Shown: piece by piece, positions 53,408 through 63,427 of the stretch
How the letters are laid out: each line of letters begins with the position of its first letter
Position numbering within the stretch: the first letter of the stretch is position 1
Source of the DNA: Verrucosispora sp. NA02020
GTDB taxonomy: Bacteria > Actinomycetota > Actinomycetes > Mycobacteriales > Micromonosporaceae
Assembly: GCF_013364215.1 (NCBI RefSeq)
Contig: NZ_CP054923.1
Span: forward strand, 1,054,001 to 1,118,000
DNA length: 64,000 nt
Direction: 5' to 3'
The notes under the pieces: model-generated
What the model saw: only the letters and a program-made list of their open reading frames with translations
Told to the model about the DNA's origin: nothing
Database searches by the model: none
Translations under genes and position numbers: made by a program

Positions 53408-54628
53408 ATGACGGAACTGGTCAGCCTGGACGACGTGCGGGCGGCGCGGGAACTGCTCGCCGAGGTCACCCGCACCACCCCGCTGGAACCCTTCCGCCCG
53501 CTGAGCGCGGCGCTCGGCGGGCCGGTCTGGCTCAAGTGCGAGAACTTCCAGCGCGCGGGGTCGTACAAGGTGCGTGGCGCGTACGTGCGGATCTCCCGGC
53601 TGTCGGCGGCGGAGCGGGAGCGGGGGGTGGTGGCGGCCAGCGCCGGCAACCACGCGCAGGGGGTGGCTCTCGCCGCCGGCCTGGTCGGCGCGCACTCCAC
53701 CGTCTTCATGCCGGTCAACGCGCCGCTGCCGAAGGTGGTGGCCACCAAGGGGTACGGCGCCCGGGTGGAGCTGGTCGGTGCCACGGTGGACGAATCCCTG
53801 GTGGCCGCGCAGACGTACGCGGAGCGCACCGGCGCGGTGCTGATCCACCCGTTCGACCATCGGGACGTGATCGCCGGTCAGGGCACCGTGGCACTGGAGA
53901 TCCTGGAGCAGTGTCCCGAGGTCAGGACGATCGTCACCGGGGTGGGCGGCGGCGGGCTGGTCTCCGGGATGGCGGTGGCCGCCAAGGCGCTCCGGCCCGA
54001 CGTGCGGGTGATCGGGGTGCAGGCGGCGGGCGCGGCGGCCTTCCCGCCGTCACTGGTGGCCGGCGAGCCGGTACGCCTGCCCGACTTCTCCACCATCGCC
54101 GACGGCATCGCGGTCGGTCGGCCCGGTGACGTCACCTTCACCCACGTCCGCAAGCTCGTCGACGAGATCGTCACGGTCACCGAGGAGGACATCTCCCGGG
54201 CGCTGCTGATGCTGTTGGAGCGCGGCAAGCAGGTGGTGGAGCCGGCCGGCGCGGTGGGGGTGGCCGCGTTGCTGGCCGGTGCGGTCGAGGTGGAGCCGCC
54301 GGTGGTGGCGGTCCTCTCCGGGGGCAACATCGATCCGCTGCTGATGCTGCGGGTGATCGAGCACGGGCTGGCGGCGGCCGGACGATACCTGCGGGTGACG
54401 GTGCGCTGCTCCGACCGGCCAGGGCAGCTCGCCTCGCTGCTGCGGCAGATCGCCGAACACCGGGCCAACGTGGTGGACGTGGAGCACCAGCGGGCCCACC
54501 CGCACCTGCGCCTCGGTGAGGTCGAGGTGGCGCTGTCGGTGGAGACCCGGGGTGTGGAGCACTCGGACACCCTGATCAGTGCGTTGCGGGCCAGCGGCTA
54601 CCAGGTCTCGATCGCGCCAGAGGCGTGA
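53408..54628 (+). CDS. ilvA: Threonine ammonia-lyase (threonine dehydratase)
   Basis: PLP enzyme deaminating threonine to 2-oxobutyrate, the first step to isoleucine. The 406-residue protein has the PLP Lys54 in RAGSYKVRGAY, SAGNHAQGVALAA, the phosphate loop VGGGGLVSGMA and, from about residue 325, a single ACT domain (LRVTVRCSDRPGQLASLL). One ACT domain and this length fit the TdcB/IlvA-type catabolic-like branch common in actinobacteria. It begins after a 146-bp gap from the amidase gene and is closed by a strong hairpin. Confidence 0.94.
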   Translation: MTELVSLDDVRAARELLAEVTRTTPLEPFRPLSAALGGPVWLKCENFQRAGSYKVRGAYVRISRLSAAERERGVVAASAGNHAQGVALAAGLVGAHSTVFMPVNAPLPKVVATKGYGARVELVGATVDESLVAAQTYAERTGAVLIHPFDHRDVIAGQGTVALEILEQCPEVRTIVTGVGGGGLVSGMAVAAKALRPDVRVIGVQAAGAAAFPPSLVAGEPVRLPDFSTIADGIAVGRPGDVTFTHVRKLVDEIVTVTEEDISRALLMLLERGKQVVEPAGAVGVAALLAGAVEVEPPVVAVLSGGNIDPLLMLRVIEHGLAAAGRYLRVTVRCSDRPGQLASLLRQIAEHRANVVDVEHQRAHPHLRLGEVEVALSVETRGVEHSDTLISALRASGYQVSIAPEA

Positions 54629-54650
54629 CACCGCCAGGTGTCACGCCTCT
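54619..54650. terminator. 14-bp hairpin between ilvA and greA
   Basis: AGAGGCGTGACACC and its perfect complement enclose GCCA. The left arm contains the ilvA stop codon, and the convergent greA ends 42 bp away, so this is probably a bidirectional terminator. Confidence 0.75.
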
Positions 54651-54691
54651 GGGTTGGTGGAACGGCCGACCTCTGTCGGTCGGCGGGTGGC

Positions 54692-55189
54692 TCAGCCGGA
54701 GAAGGGCTCGAAGCTGACCACGGTCACCTTGATGTCCGCGCCGCTGGGCGCGGTGTAGGTGCAGGCCTGGCCCGCCTTGCCGCCCAGGATCGCCTGGCCG
54801 AGGGCCGACTCGGGGCTGTAGACGGTGAGATCGGTGGTCGAGGAGATCTCACGGGACCCGAGCAGGAAGGTCTCTGTGTCGTCGGCGTCGTCGTCGAAGT
54901 AGATCGTCACGACCATCCCGGGAGCCACGGCGTCGACGGTCGGTGCCTCACCGACCTGGGCCGTGCGGAGCAGCTCCTTCAGGTAGAGGATGCGCCCCTC
55001 GGCCTTGCCCTGCTCCTCACGGGCGGCGTGGTAGCCGCCGTTCTCGCGTAGGTCACCTTCCTCGCGCCGCGCGTTGATCTCGGCGGCGATGACCGGCCGG
55101 TTGGCGATCAACTCGTCGAGCTCGGCCTTCAGGCGGTCGTAGGCGTCCTGGGACAGCCAGGTGGCGGGCGCCTCGTTGCCATTGGACAC
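54692..55189 (-). CDS. greA: Transcript cleavage factor GreA
   Basis: Stimulates endonucleolytic cleavage of the nascent RNA in backtracked RNA polymerase. The 165-residue protein has the N-terminal coiled coil with the acidic tip [22 protein letters not shown], including the conserved Asp and Glu, and a C-terminal FKBP-like domain with [15 protein letters not shown] 55189 follows GAGGAGG by 8 nt, deciding against an in-frame start at 55237. It matches Rv1080c of M. tuberculosis in position and strand. Confidence 0.97.
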   Translation of the reverse strand: MSNGNEAPATWLSQDAYDRLKAELDELIANRPVIAAEINARREEGDLRENGGYHAAREEQGKAEGRILYLKELLRTAQVGEAPTVDAVAPGMVVTIYFDDDADDTETFLLGSREISSTTDLTVYSPESALGQAILGGKAGQACTYTAPSGADIKVTVVSFEPFSG

Positions 55190-55424
55190 AGGCGGTCCTC
55201 CTCGGTTGTGCGGGCTGGCTGACAGGTGAACCTCCAAGTTACCAGTGCCCTACGACAAGGAGTGTCGGTGATCACGCTGGTGCGGCCGGCGACCGCGGGT
55301 CGCCGGGTGACCTTCCCGCCGCAGGCCGGGTGCGTACGGCCTGCCGTCGGACCGGGTCCGGCCCGTGGTCAGGAGCGGGTCCGGGCCGCCGTTCCGGGTG
55401 GGTCCGGTGCCGCTTCCGGTGGGC

Positions 55425-55859
55425 TCAGGCCGCCGGGCGGCAGCGGACGACCTCGCCGATGAAGGGGCGGGCACTGGTGGCGAGGGAGTGCCGGACGGTG
55501 ACGCTGCGCTGCCCGTCGGCGGCGGTCACCGGGACCTCCTCGCGGGCCACCTCCGCCCCGGCGTGGTCCCGGGCCCGCAGGGCGCAGACCGCCGAGCCGC
55601 CCGCCGGCAGGTTCACCCGGAAGTTGACCACCACCTGCTGGTCGGTGATCTCGCCGTAGGTGATCACCTGGGCGCCGTAGGCCGGGTCGCCGTACTGCCG
55701 GTAGAGCCGGAACGAGACGGCGGTGAGCGCCACCAGCACGGTGACCACCAGCAGCGTGGTCAGCAGCCGCCGACGTCGGCCGGGCGTACGACGGCGGCCG
55801 TACCGGCCGGGCGGGAACACCGGCGCGGTCGATGCAGATGTGGCGTGCGTCTCGGTCAC
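55425..55859 (-). CDS. DUF4307 family membrane protein
   Basis: The 144-residue protein has an Arg-rich cytoplasmic N-terminus (PGRYGRRRTPGRRRR), one membrane helix (about residues 35-57) and a small extracytoplasmic beta domain (EITDQQVVVNFRVNLPAG, SAVCALRARDHAGAEV, SVTVRHSLATSARP) ending with VVRCRPAA; two Cys could pair outside the cell. Function is unknown. It corresponds by order and features to Rv1081c between greA and mca. GTG 55859 is preceded by AGGAGA; a start at 55964 would include the tandem-repeat region. Confidence 0.85.
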   Translation of the reverse strand: MTETHATSASTAPVFPPGRYGRRRTPGRRRRLLTTLLVVTVLVALTAVSFRLYRQYGDPAYGAQVITYGEITDQQVVVNFRVNLPAGGSAVCALRARDHAGAEVAREEVPVTAADGQRSVTVRHSLATSARPFIGEVVRCRPAA

Positions 55860-55930
55860 CGGCGGGTATCTCCTGGCGTCGTTGTCGGGCCCATCGGCAA
55901 GAATGGCAGAGCGCCGTCGTTCCTGTCCGA

Positions 55931-56018
55931 CTGGGCATTGCTGCAACTGGCACTGCTTGTCCATGGGGCACTGCCTCCGACCGAGGCACTGCTTCTCGAC
56001 CGGGCACTGCTGGTTCCG
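55931..56018. repeat. Degenerate 18-bp tandem repeat array
   Basis: GGCACTGC recurs at 55949, 55967, 55985 and 56003, exactly 18 bp apart, with a partial unit GGCATTGC at 55934. The rest of each unit is variable but often ends tcgacc or ccgacc. It lies between the divergent DUF4307 and mca genes. No coding use is established. Confidence 0.75.
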
Positions 56019-56129
56019 GGGTCAAATATGACAGGCCGGCACGGGCCGGGACCGCGACGGGGGAGGATTCCGGCAGGTCAACGGTGTGGCCGGTGGCCCA
56101 CCGGTGGGCAGAGACGAGGAGCGCCGACC

Positions 56130-57014
56130 GTGGCAGAACAACTCCGGCTCATGGCCGTGCACGCGCACCCAGACGACGAGTCGAGCAAGGGCGCCGCGAC
56201 CACGGCCAAGTACGTCGCCGAGGGGGTGGACGTGCTCGTCGTGACCTGCACCGGCGGCGAGCGGGGCAGCGTGCTCAACCCCAAGTTGGACCGGCCCGAG
56301 GTGTGGGCCAACATCGCCGACATCCGTCGGGCGGAGATGGACGCGGCCCGCGCCATCCTCGGCGTCGAGCAGGCCTGGCTGGGCTTCGTCGACTCGGGCC
56401 TGCCCGAGGGTGACCCGTTGCCGCCGTTGCCCGAGGGCTGCTTCGCCCTCCAGGACGTCGAGGTGGCCGCCGGTCCGCTGGTACGCCTGATGCGGCAGTT
56501 CCGTCCGCACGTGGTCACCACGTACGACGAGGAGGGCGGCTACCCGCACCCGGACCACATCATGTGCCACCGGATCAGCGTGGCGGCCTTCGAGGCGGCC
56601 GGTGACCCGGAGCGCTACCCCGAGCTGGGCGAGCCGTGGCAGCCGCTCAAGCTCTACTACGACATCGGGTTCTCCAAGGGCAAGATCCTCGCCCTGCACG
56701 AGGCGATCCTGGCCACCGGCGTCGCCGAGTCGCCGTACGCGGAGTGGATCAACCGTTGGGAGGACCGGCCGGACAAGGGCCCCCGGATCACCACCCGGGT
56801 GGAGTGCGCCGAGTACTTCCCGGTCCGCGACGACGCGCTGCGCGCCCACGCCACCCAGGTCGACCCGGACGGCTTCTGGTTCCAGGTGCCGATGGACCTG
56901 CAACGGCGGGCCTGGCCGACGGAGGACTTCCAACTCGTACGCTCGCTGGTCGACTCGCCGCTGCCCGAGTCGGACCTGTTCGCGGGCATCCGGGAGACGG
57001 CCCATGCCCGCTGA
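56130..57014 (+). CDS. mca: Mycothiol S-conjugate amidase
   Basis: Zinc amidase that cleaves mycothiol-S conjugates, releasing a mercapturic acid for export and recycling GlcN-inositol; a detoxification step specific to mycothiol-producing actinobacteria. The 294-residue LmbE-like protein shows AVHAHPDDESSKGAA with His13, Asp15 and Asp16, TCTGGERGSVLNP, and the third ligand region YPHPDHIMCHRIS. Its length and CTGGERG segment favour Mca over the deacetylase MshB. GTG 56130 has GAGGAG 8 nt upstream. It corresponds to Rv1082. Confidence 0.95.
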   Translation: MAEQLRLMAVHAHPDDESSKGAATTAKYVAEGVDVLVVTCTGGERGSVLNPKLDRPEVWANIADIRRAEMDAARAILGVEQAWLGFVDSGLPEGDPLPPLPEGCFALQDVEVAAGPLVRLMRQFRPHVVTTYDEEGGYPHPDHIMCHRISVAAFEAAGDPERYPELGEPWQPLKLYYDIGFSKGKILALHEAILATGVAESPYAEWINRWEDRPDKGPRITTRVECAEYFPVRDDALRAHATQVDPDGFWFQVPMDLQRRAWPTEDFQLVRSLVDSPLPESDLFAGIRETAHAR

Positions 57015-57062
57015 TCCGGCGGCGGGCTACGCTGGTCGGACATCGCACTCCGGAGGAATCCC

Positions 57063-57356
57063 ATGTTGACCGCTGCTCAGGTGCTCGCCCAGAACAATTT
57101 CGGGGACACCCGCACGGGGGGCCTCGCCGGTCCAATGGGCCTGTTCCTCATCCTCGTCCTGGGCACCGCCACCGTGCTGCTGATCCGCAACATGAACGCC
57201 CGGCTGCGCCGGTTGCCCGACCATTTCCCCGGTCAGGAGCCCGCCGCCGAGTCGGGCACCACGCAGCGAACGGTCGGTGATCCGACAGATGAGAACGTGA
57301 TGCTGGATTCATCCGGTGACGCTCCCAACCGGCGCCAGCAGCGTCGCGACGCCTGA
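57063..57356 (+). CDS. Small single-pass membrane protein (Rv1083-like position)
   Basis: The 97-residue protein has one membrane helix (about residues 22-43, GPMGLFLILVLGTATVLLI), then a basic-Arg juxtamembrane patch RNMNARLRRLPDHF and an acidic, disordered tail ending RRQQRRDA. CGGAGGAA lies 8 nt before ATG 57063. A gene of the same size and layout follows mca in M. tuberculosis (Rv1083). Function is unknown. Confidence 0.85.
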   Translation: MLTAAQVLAQNNFGDTRTGGLAGPMGLFLILVLGTATVLLIRNMNARLRRLPDHFPGQEPAAESGTTQRTVGDPTDENVMLDSSGDAPNRRQQRRDA

Positions 57357-57376
57357 TCGGGGCATGATTCACGCTT

Positions 57377-57412
57377 AACCGGATGGTCGCCCCCTGTTGC
57401 GACCATCCGGTT
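57377..57412. terminator. 14-bp hairpin terminator
   Basis: AACCGGATGGTCGC and its perfect complement enclose an 8-nt loop, with TTTGG immediately after on the plus strand. It closes the mca transcript and separates it from the GGDEF-EAL gene. Confidence 0.8.
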
Positions 57413-57535
57413 TGGCTTAGCCTTCCGCCGGGAGGACCAGACGTCCTCATGCCGTGCGCGGGAGGGGGCGCCGATGACCATCGCAGTCGTTGACACCCTC
57501 CGTGCGCCCTGTTCCCGCCCGACGGGAGTGGGTCG

Positions 57536-60076
57536 GTGACCTCCGGCAGGGCCGGTCATCCGATCGATCGGCCCGAGGGCCGTCGCACCCCGCTCAGGGT
57601 GCACCTGCTGACGGCCGCGGTCGTCCTCACCGCCGTGGTGGCCGCCGTGGTGGGGCTGCGCGTGCCGGTCGGGCTGCCGGCCGACGACCCGTTCGGGCCG
57701 TACGGCGGGCTGACCCGTTTCGGTATCGCGGTCGCACTCTTCGCACTGTCGCAGTTGGCCCGGCTACGGTTCCGGGCCGCCGCCGGAGTGGTCTCGCTCA
57801 CCTGGGCCGAGGCCGCACTGATCGTCTGCCTCTATCTGGTGCCGCCCGGATGGCTGCCGGGCGCGGCCCTGATCGGCATGCTGCTGGCGTGGACGATCCT
57901 GTCCGTGGTGGACGAGGGCAGGTCCACCTGGGACGTCGTGCGCATCGCCGCGTCGCAGACCGCCGCCGTCGCCCTCGCCGTGTCGGTCACCACCTCGCTG
58001 GCCGAGCCGCTGCTGGCCGCCCCGACCCCGGCCCTCGCCCTCGTCCTCGCCGCCGGCGCCCTCACGTACCTGCTGGCCGGTGCCGGGCTGGGCGGCGTGA
58101 CGCTGGCGCTGCGGCACGACATGTCGATCGGGCGCCCGCTGCTGGCCGCGTTGCGGGGCAAGCTGCTGATGTTCGTCGGCAACGTGGTGGCCGCTCTGCT
58201 CGTGGTGGCCCTGATCGAGTTCGATCCACGGTGGCTGGTGCTGCTGCCCGCGCCGCTGTGGCTGCTCCACCAGACCTATCGGCAACGGCTGCGCGACGAG
58301 CGCGAACGGCGTACGTGGCGGTCGTTGGCGGAGGCGACGGCGGCGCTCAACCAGCTCGACGAGCGCGGCGTGGCGACCGCCGGGGTGACCGGTGCGCTCA
58401 CCGTGTTCGAGGCGGAACTCGTGGACGTGGAGGTGGTCCGGGGCGACGGCCGCTGGCGCCGCTACCGGGGCGATCCCAGCGGTCAGGTAACCGACCGGGA
58501 GATCGCGCCCCCCGGCGACGACGAGCCCGGTCCGGACGAACTGCTCCGAGAGCTGTCGGTCGGCGAGCACCGGGTCGGTCGACTACGGGTCCGGCTGCCC
58601 CGGACGGCTCCGGCCTCCGGCCGGGAACGGTACGCGCTGGTCACCTTCGCCGAGGCGCTGTCCGCCGCCCTGCACGACGCGGCCACCCACCGTGAGCTGC
58701 GGGTGGTCACCGCGCGTTCCTCGTACGAGGCGGTGCACGATCCGCTGACCGGGCTGGCCAACCGCACGGCCATGCTGGGCCAGGGCGACCATGCGCTGCG
58801 GAAACTCGGGCACGACCACCCGGTGGCACTGCTGTTGCTCGACATCGACCAGTTCAAGGAGGTCAACGACACGCTCGGGCACGCCGCCGGCGACCAGCTC
58901 CTGCGGTTGACCGCCAACCGGCTGGGCACCCTGACCCGCAGCGGCGACCTGCTCGCCCGGCTCGGCGGCGACGAGTTCGCGTTGCTGCTGACCTCGGTTC
59001 CGGTGCTCGGCGACCGCACCGCCCCGATGGCGTACGCGTTGCGCCAGGCCCGGGAGATCACCGAGCGGCTGGCCGCGCCGACCGAGGTGGCCGGGGTACG
59101 GATGTCGGTCGAGGTGTCCGTGGGCGTGGTGGTGGCGTCGGCCGGCGCCGCCGACCTGACCGAGCTGATGCGCCGGGCCGACATCGCGATGTACCAGGCC
59201 AAGGCCGGTGGCGGCAGCGTGGCGGCGTACGACAGCTCCCGGGACGGGGCCAGCACCGACCAGCTCGCCCTGCTCGCCGAGCTGCGTGAGGCGTTGCTGA
59301 CCGACGATCAGCTCGTGCTGGTGTTGCAGCCGGCCGTGGACCTGGCCACCGGCGCACCGACCGGGGTGGAGGCACTGATCCGCTGGCGGCACCCGCGCCG
59401 GGGCTGGCTCGGTCCGGCCGACTTCATCCGGCCGGTGGAGAACAGCGAGCAGTTGGGCACCTTCACCCGGTACGTGCTGGACAAGGCGCTCGGGGTGGCG
59501 GCCGGCTGGGCCCGGGAGGGCCTGGACATCCCGATCTCGGTCAACCTCTCCGCCCGCAGCCTGCTCGACCACCGCCTGCCGGCGGAGATCGCCGACGCGC
59601 TACGCCGGCACCAGGTCCCGGCCGACCGGCTGGTGCTGGAGATCACCGAGACCGTGGTGATGAGCGAGCTGGAGATCATCGACCAGGTGCTCACCACGCT
59701 GCGGTCGATGGGCGTGCAACTGGCCGTGGACGATTTCGGCACCGGCTTCTCCTCGCTGGCCTTCCTCACCCGGATCCCGGTCGACGAGTTGAAGGTGGAC
59801 CGCTCGTTCGTGCTCCGGATGGCGGATTCGCCGGAGGCGGCAGCGATCGTCCGCAGCACCGTCGGGCTCGCCCACGAGCTGGGGCTACGGGTGGTGGCCG
59901 AGGGCGTGGAGACCGCCGCCCAGCGGTCGGCCCTGGCCGAGTTGGGCTGCACCGCCGCCCAGGGCTACCACTTCTTCAAGCCGATGCCCGCCGACAAGAT
60001 CGGTGCGGTCCTCGGCTCGCTGTCCCGACAGAGCCCCACCAACGTCCTGCCGCTGCGCGCCGACGGCGCCTCCTGA
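57536..60076 (+). CDS. Membrane-bound GGDEF-EAL protein (c-di-GMP turnover)
   Basis: Bifunctional-looking c-di-GMP enzyme of 846 residues. The N-terminal 240 residues hold about six to seven membrane helices forming a sensor module; a linker with GAF-like character leads to the GGDEF domain. The GGDEF motif is intact (residues 477-481) with an RxxD inhibitory site (RSGD) five residues before it. The EAL domain starts near residue 590 with intact EAL at 612-614, DDFGTGFSSL, KVDRSFV and VAEGVETAAQ, so both synthase and phosphodiesterase activities are possible. It has its own promoter region after the hairpin at 57412. Confidence 0.94.
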   Translation: MTSGRAGHPIDRPEGRRTPLRVHLLTAAVVLTAVVAAVVGLRVPVGLPADDPFGPYGGLTRFGIAVALFALSQLARLRFRAAAGVVSLTWAEAALIVCLYLVPPGWLPGAALIGMLLAWTILSVVDEGRSTWDVVRIAASQTAAVALAVSVTTSLAEPLLAAPTPALALVLAAGALTYLLAGAGLGGVTLALRHDMSIGRPLLAALRGKLLMFVGNVVAALLVVALIEFDPRWLVLLPAPLWLLHQTYRQRLRDERERRTWRSLAEATAALNQLDERGVATAGVTGALTVFEAELVDVEVVRGDGRWRRYRGDPSGQVTDREIAPPGDDEPGPDELLRELSVGEHRVGRLRVRLPRTAPASGRERYALVTFAEALSAALHDAATHRELRVVTARSSYEAVHDPLTGLANRTAMLGQGDHALRKLGHDHPVALLLLDIDQFKEVNDTLGHAAGDQLLRLTANRLGTLTRSGDLLARLGGDEFALLLTSVPVLGDRTAPMAYALRQAREITERLAAPTEVAGVRMSVEVSVGVVVASAGAADLTELMRRADIAMYQAKAGGGSVAAYDSSRDGASTDQLALLAELREALLTDDQLVLVLQPAVDLATGAPTGVEALIRWRHPRRGWLGPADFIRPVENSEQLGTFTRYVLDKALGVAAGWAREGLDIPISVNLSARSLLDHRLPAEIADALRRHQVPADRLVLEITETVVMSELEIIDQVLTTLRSMGVQLAVDDFGTGFSSLAFLTRIPVDELKVDRSFVLRMADSPEAAAIVRSTVGLAHELGLRVVAEGVETAAQRSALAELGCTAAQGYHFFKPMPADKIGAVLGSLSRQSPTNVLPLRADGAS

Positions 60077-60100
60077 CCCCGACCCGGCCGCCCGGCTGGA

Positions 60101-60106
60101 TATGGT
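60101..60106 (+). promoter_or_regulatory. Candidate leaderless -10 box (TATGGT)
   Basis: TATGGT ends 6 nt before GTG 60113. Confidence 0.55.
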
Positions 60107-60112
60107 CGTCGG

Positions 60113-62152
60113 GTGAACCGACTCGCGGATGCCACCAGCCCGTACCTCCTCCAGCACGCGGACAACCCGGTCGACTGGTGGCCCTGGTGCGAGGAGGCGT
60201 TCGCCGAGGCGAAGCGACGTGACGTGCCGGTGCTCATCTCGGTCGGTTACTCCGCCTGTCACTGGTGTCACGTCATGGCGCACGAGTCGTTCGAGGACGC
60301 GGGCGTCGGCACGCTGCTGAACGAGGGTTTCGTGTCGATCAAGGTGGACCGCGAGGAGCGGCCCGACGTCGACGCCGTCTACATGACCGCCACCCAGGCG
60401 ATGACCGGCCAGGGTGGCTGGCCGATGACGGTCTTCGCCACCCCGGACGGCACCCCGTTCTTCTGCGGGACGTACTTCCCCCGCGCGAACTTCGTCCGGT
60501 TGCTGGAGTCGATCGGCGCCGCCTGGCGGGACCAGCGCGACGCCGTACTGCGTCAGGGTGCCGCGGTGGTGGAGGCGATCGGCGGCGCCCAGGCCGTCGG
60601 CGGGCCCACCGCCCCGCTCACCGCCGACCTGCTCGACGCCGCCGCCGACCAACTGGCCGACGAGTATGACGAGCGACACGGGGGCTTCGGCGGCGCCCCC
60701 AAGTTCCCGCCGCACATGAACCTGCTCTTCCTGCTGCGGCACCACCAGCGCACCGGCTCGGCGCGGAGCCTGGAGATCGTCCGGCACACCTGCGAGGCGA
60801 TGGCCCGGGGCGGTCTCCACGACCAGCTCGCCGGCGGCTTCGCCCGGTACGCGGTGGACGAGCACTGGACCGTGCCGCACTTCGAGAAGATGCTCTACGA
60901 CAACGCCCTGCTGCTGCGGGTCTACACGCAGCTCTGGCGGCTCACCGGTGACGCGTTGGCGCTGCGGGTGGCCCGGGACGTCGTCCGGTTCCTCGCCGAC
61001 GAGCTGCACCGCCCCGGCCAGGGCTTCGCCTCGGCGCTGGACGCGGACACCGAGGGTGTCGAAGGGCTCACGTACGCCTGGACCCCGGCCCAACTGGTCG
61101 AGGCGCTCGGCGAGGAGGACGGCCGCTGGGCCGCCGACCTCTTCGCGGTCACCGAGACCGGCACCTTCGAACACGGCAAGAGCGTGCTCCGGCTGGCCCG
61201 GGACGTCGACGACGCCGACCCGGAGGTCCGCGCCCGCTGGCAGGACGTGATCCGCCGGCTGCTGGCCGTGCGCGACACCCGCCCGCAGCCGGCCCGCGAC
61301 GACAAGGTGGTGGCCGCCTGGAACGGGCTGGCCGTCACCGCGCTCGCCGAGTTCGTCCGGCTCGTCGAGACCTCCGGCCGGATCGGCACCGAGGGGGAGG
61401 CGAACCTGCTCGACGGCGTCGTCATCGTCGCCGACGGCGCGATGCGGCAGACCGCCGAGCACCTGGCCCGGGTGCACGTGGTGGACGGGCGACTGCGCCG
61501 CGCCTCCCGGGACGGCCGCGTGGGGGAGCCGGCCGGCGTGCTGGAGGACTACGGCTGTGTGGCCGAGGCGTTCTGCGCCATGCACCAGGTCACCGGCGAG
61601 GGGCGGTGGCTGGAGCTGGCCGGCGAACTGCTCGACGCCGCCCTGACGCACTTCGCCGCACCCGGGGGTGCGTTCTACGACACCGCCGACGACGCGGAGC
61701 GGCTGGTGGCCCGGCCCGCCGACCCGACCGACAACGCCACCCCCTCCGGCCGTTCCGCCATCGTCGCCGCCCTGGTCAGCTACGCGGCGTTGACCGGGGA
61801 GAACCGGTACCGGGAGGCGGCCGAGGCGGCGTTGGCCACCGTCGCGCCGATCGTCGGGCGGCACGCCCGGTTCACCGGGTACGCGGCCACCGTGGGCGAG
61901 GCGCTGCTCGCCGGCCCGTCCGAGATCGCGGTGGTGACCGGGGACCCGACGAACGATCCGCTGGTCGCGGCGGCGTACCGGCACGCCCCACCCGGTGCGG
62001 TGATCGTCGCCGGGCAGCCCGACCAGCCGGGGGTGCCGCTGCTGGCCGGCCGGCCGCTGCTCGACGGCGGGCCTGCCGCGTACGTCTGCCGGGGTTTCGT
62101 CTGCCAACGGCCGGTGAGCGGCGTCGACGACCTGGTGGCGCAACTGCGGTGA
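60113..62152 (+). CDS. Thioredoxin-domain protein, DUF255/YyaL (spermatogenesis-associated 20-like)
   Basis: The 679-residue protein has an N-terminal thioredoxin-like domain with the redox motif [11 protein letters not shown] (Cys49, Cys52) and [11 protein letters not shown], and a large C-terminal (alpha/alpha)6-barrel region ([31 protein letters not shown]) resembling N-acylglucosamine 2-epimerase folds. The opening [19 protein letters not shown] is diagnostic of the family, which spans bacteria to animals without a settled enzymatic role. It corresponds to Rv1084, completing the greA-mca block. Confidence 0.94.
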   Translation: MNRLADATSPYLLQHADNPVDWWPWCEEAFAEAKRRDVPVLISVGYSACHWCHVMAHESFEDAGVGTLLNEGFVSIKVDREERPDVDAVYMTATQAMTGQGGWPMTVFATPDGTPFFCGTYFPRANFVRLLESIGAAWRDQRDAVLRQGAAVVEAIGGAQAVGGPTAPLTADLLDAAADQLADEYDERHGGFGGAPKFPPHMNLLFLLRHHQRTGSARSLEIVRHTCEAMARGGLHDQLAGGFARYAVDEHWTVPHFEKMLYDNALLLRVYTQLWRLTGDALALRVARDVVRFLADELHRPGQGFASALDADTEGVEGLTYAWTPAQLVEALGEEDGRWAADLFAVTETGTFEHGKSVLRLARDVDDADPEVRARWQDVIRRLLAVRDTRPQPARDDKVVAAWNGLAVTALAEFVRLVETSGRIGTEGEANLLDGVVIVADGAMRQTAEHLARVHVVDGRLRRASRDGRVGEPAGVLEDYGCVAEAFCAMHQVTGEGRWLELAGELLDAALTHFAAPGGAFYDTADDAERLVARPADPTDNATPSGRSAIVAALVSYAALTGENRYREAAEAALATVAPIVGRHARFTGYAATVGEALLAGPSEIAVVTGDPTNDPLVAAAYRHAPPGAVIVAGQPDQPGVPLLAGRPLLDGGPAAYVCRGFVCQRPVSGVDDLVAQLR

Positions 62153-62205
62153 CACCGGTGTCCGCCGACCGGCACTCCGGTCGGCCCGGATAGGCTGGCG
62201 CCGCT

Positions 62206-63387
62206 ATGGATTTCCGTACCGGTCTGCCTGTTGTCGGCATGGTGGGTGGCGGCCAGTTGGCCCGGATGACCCACCAGGCCGCGATCGCCCTCGGCCAGTC
62301 GCTGCGCGTGCTCGCCCTCACCCCGGACGACGGCGCGGCGCTGGTCGCCGCCGACGTCCAGTACGGCGACCACACCGACCTGGCCGCCCTGCGCATGTTC
62401 GCCAAGAGCTGTGACGTGGTCACCTTCGACCACGAGCACGTGCCCACCGAGCACATCCGCACCCTCACCGCCGAGGGGGTGAAGCTGTTCCCGCCCGCCG
62501 ACGCACTCGTGCACGCCCAGGACAAGCAGGTCATGCGGGAGCGGCTCGGCGGGCTCGGCGCGCCCAATCCGGCGTGGCGACCCGTCACCGTCCCGGCCGA
62601 CGTGGTGGCCTTCGGCGACGAGTTGGGCTGGCCGGTGATGCTCAAGGCGGCCCGGGGCGGGTACGACGGCCGGGGCGTGTGGCCGGTGGCCGACGCCGCC
62701 GTCGCCGACGACCTGGTGCGGACCCTGCTCGACGGCGGGACGACGCTGATCGTCGAGGAGCGGGTGGCGTTGCGCCGGGAGTTGGCGGTGCAGGTGGCCC
62801 GCTCGCCGTTCGGGCAGGTCGCGGTCTATCCGGTGGTGGAGACGGTGCAGCGGGACGGCATCTGCGTCGAGGTGCTGGCACCCGCGCCCGACCTCGACGA
62901 GGAGCTGGCGGTCTCGGCCCAGCAGCTCGCCATCGACCTGGCCACCGCGCTCGGAGTGGTCGGCCTGCTCGCGGTGGAGCTGTTCGAGGTGGCCGATCGG
63001 GCGGCCCCGGGCGGCAGCCGCGTCGTGGTCAACGAGCTGGCGATGCGCCCGCACAACTCCGGGCACTGGACCATTGAGGGCGCCCGGACGTCGCAGTTCG
63101 AGCAGCACCTGCGGGCCGTGCTCGACTACCCGATGGGCGACACCGGGCTGACCGCGCCGGTGGTCGTGATGGCGAACGTACTCGGTGGCGAGCCGGGCGG
63201 CATGTCCATCGACGAGCGGCTGCACCACCTCTTCGCCGCCGTACCGACCGCCCGGGTGCACCTGTACGGCAAGCAGGTCCGTCCCGGTCGCAAGATCGGG
63301 CACGTCACGGTGCTCGGCGACGACCTGGACGAGGTACGCGCCCGGGCCGCCCGCGCCGCCCGCTGGCTCCGCGACGGCGTGGAGTGA
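62206..63387 (+). CDS. purK: 5-(carboxyamino)imidazole ribonucleotide synthase
   Basis: ATP-grasp enzyme making N5-CAIR from AIR, ATP and bicarbonate in purine synthesis. The 393-residue protein has the N-terminal [17 protein letters not shown], the EHVPTEHIR segment, [16 protein letters not shown] in the ATP lid, [18 protein letters not shown] and the C-terminal [21 protein letters not shown] 62206 is preceded by TAGGCT at 62191-62196, only 9 nt away, so its leader is at most a few bases. purE follows 40 bp downstream, and the two enzymes act in sequence. Confidence 0.97.
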   Translation: MDFRTGLPVVGMVGGGQLARMTHQAAIALGQSLRVLALTPDDGAALVAADVQYGDHTDLAALRMFAKSCDVVTFDHEHVPTEHIRTLTAEGVKLFPPADALVHAQDKQVMRERLGGLGAPNPAWRPVTVPADVVAFGDELGWPVMLKAARGGYDGRGVWPVADAAVADDLVRTLLDGGTTLIVEERVALRRELAVQVARSPFGQVAVYPVVETVQRDGICVEVLAPAPDLDEELAVSAQQLAIDLATALGVVGLLAVELFEVADRAAPGGSRVVVNELAMRPHNSGHWTIEGARTSQFEQHLRAVLDYPMGDTGLTAPVVVMANVLGGEPGGMSIDERLHHLFAAVPTARVHLYGKQVRPGRKIGHVTVLGDDLDEVRARAARAARWLRDGVE

Positions 63388-63427
63388 CCGTGCGGGACCC
63401 GCAGGTGGGAACGAGAGGGAGAACAGC

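Noticed and set aside
59885..62155. 756-codon frame antisense to the DUF255 gene
   Set aside because: Shadow of a well-conserved gene; no start signal or domain.
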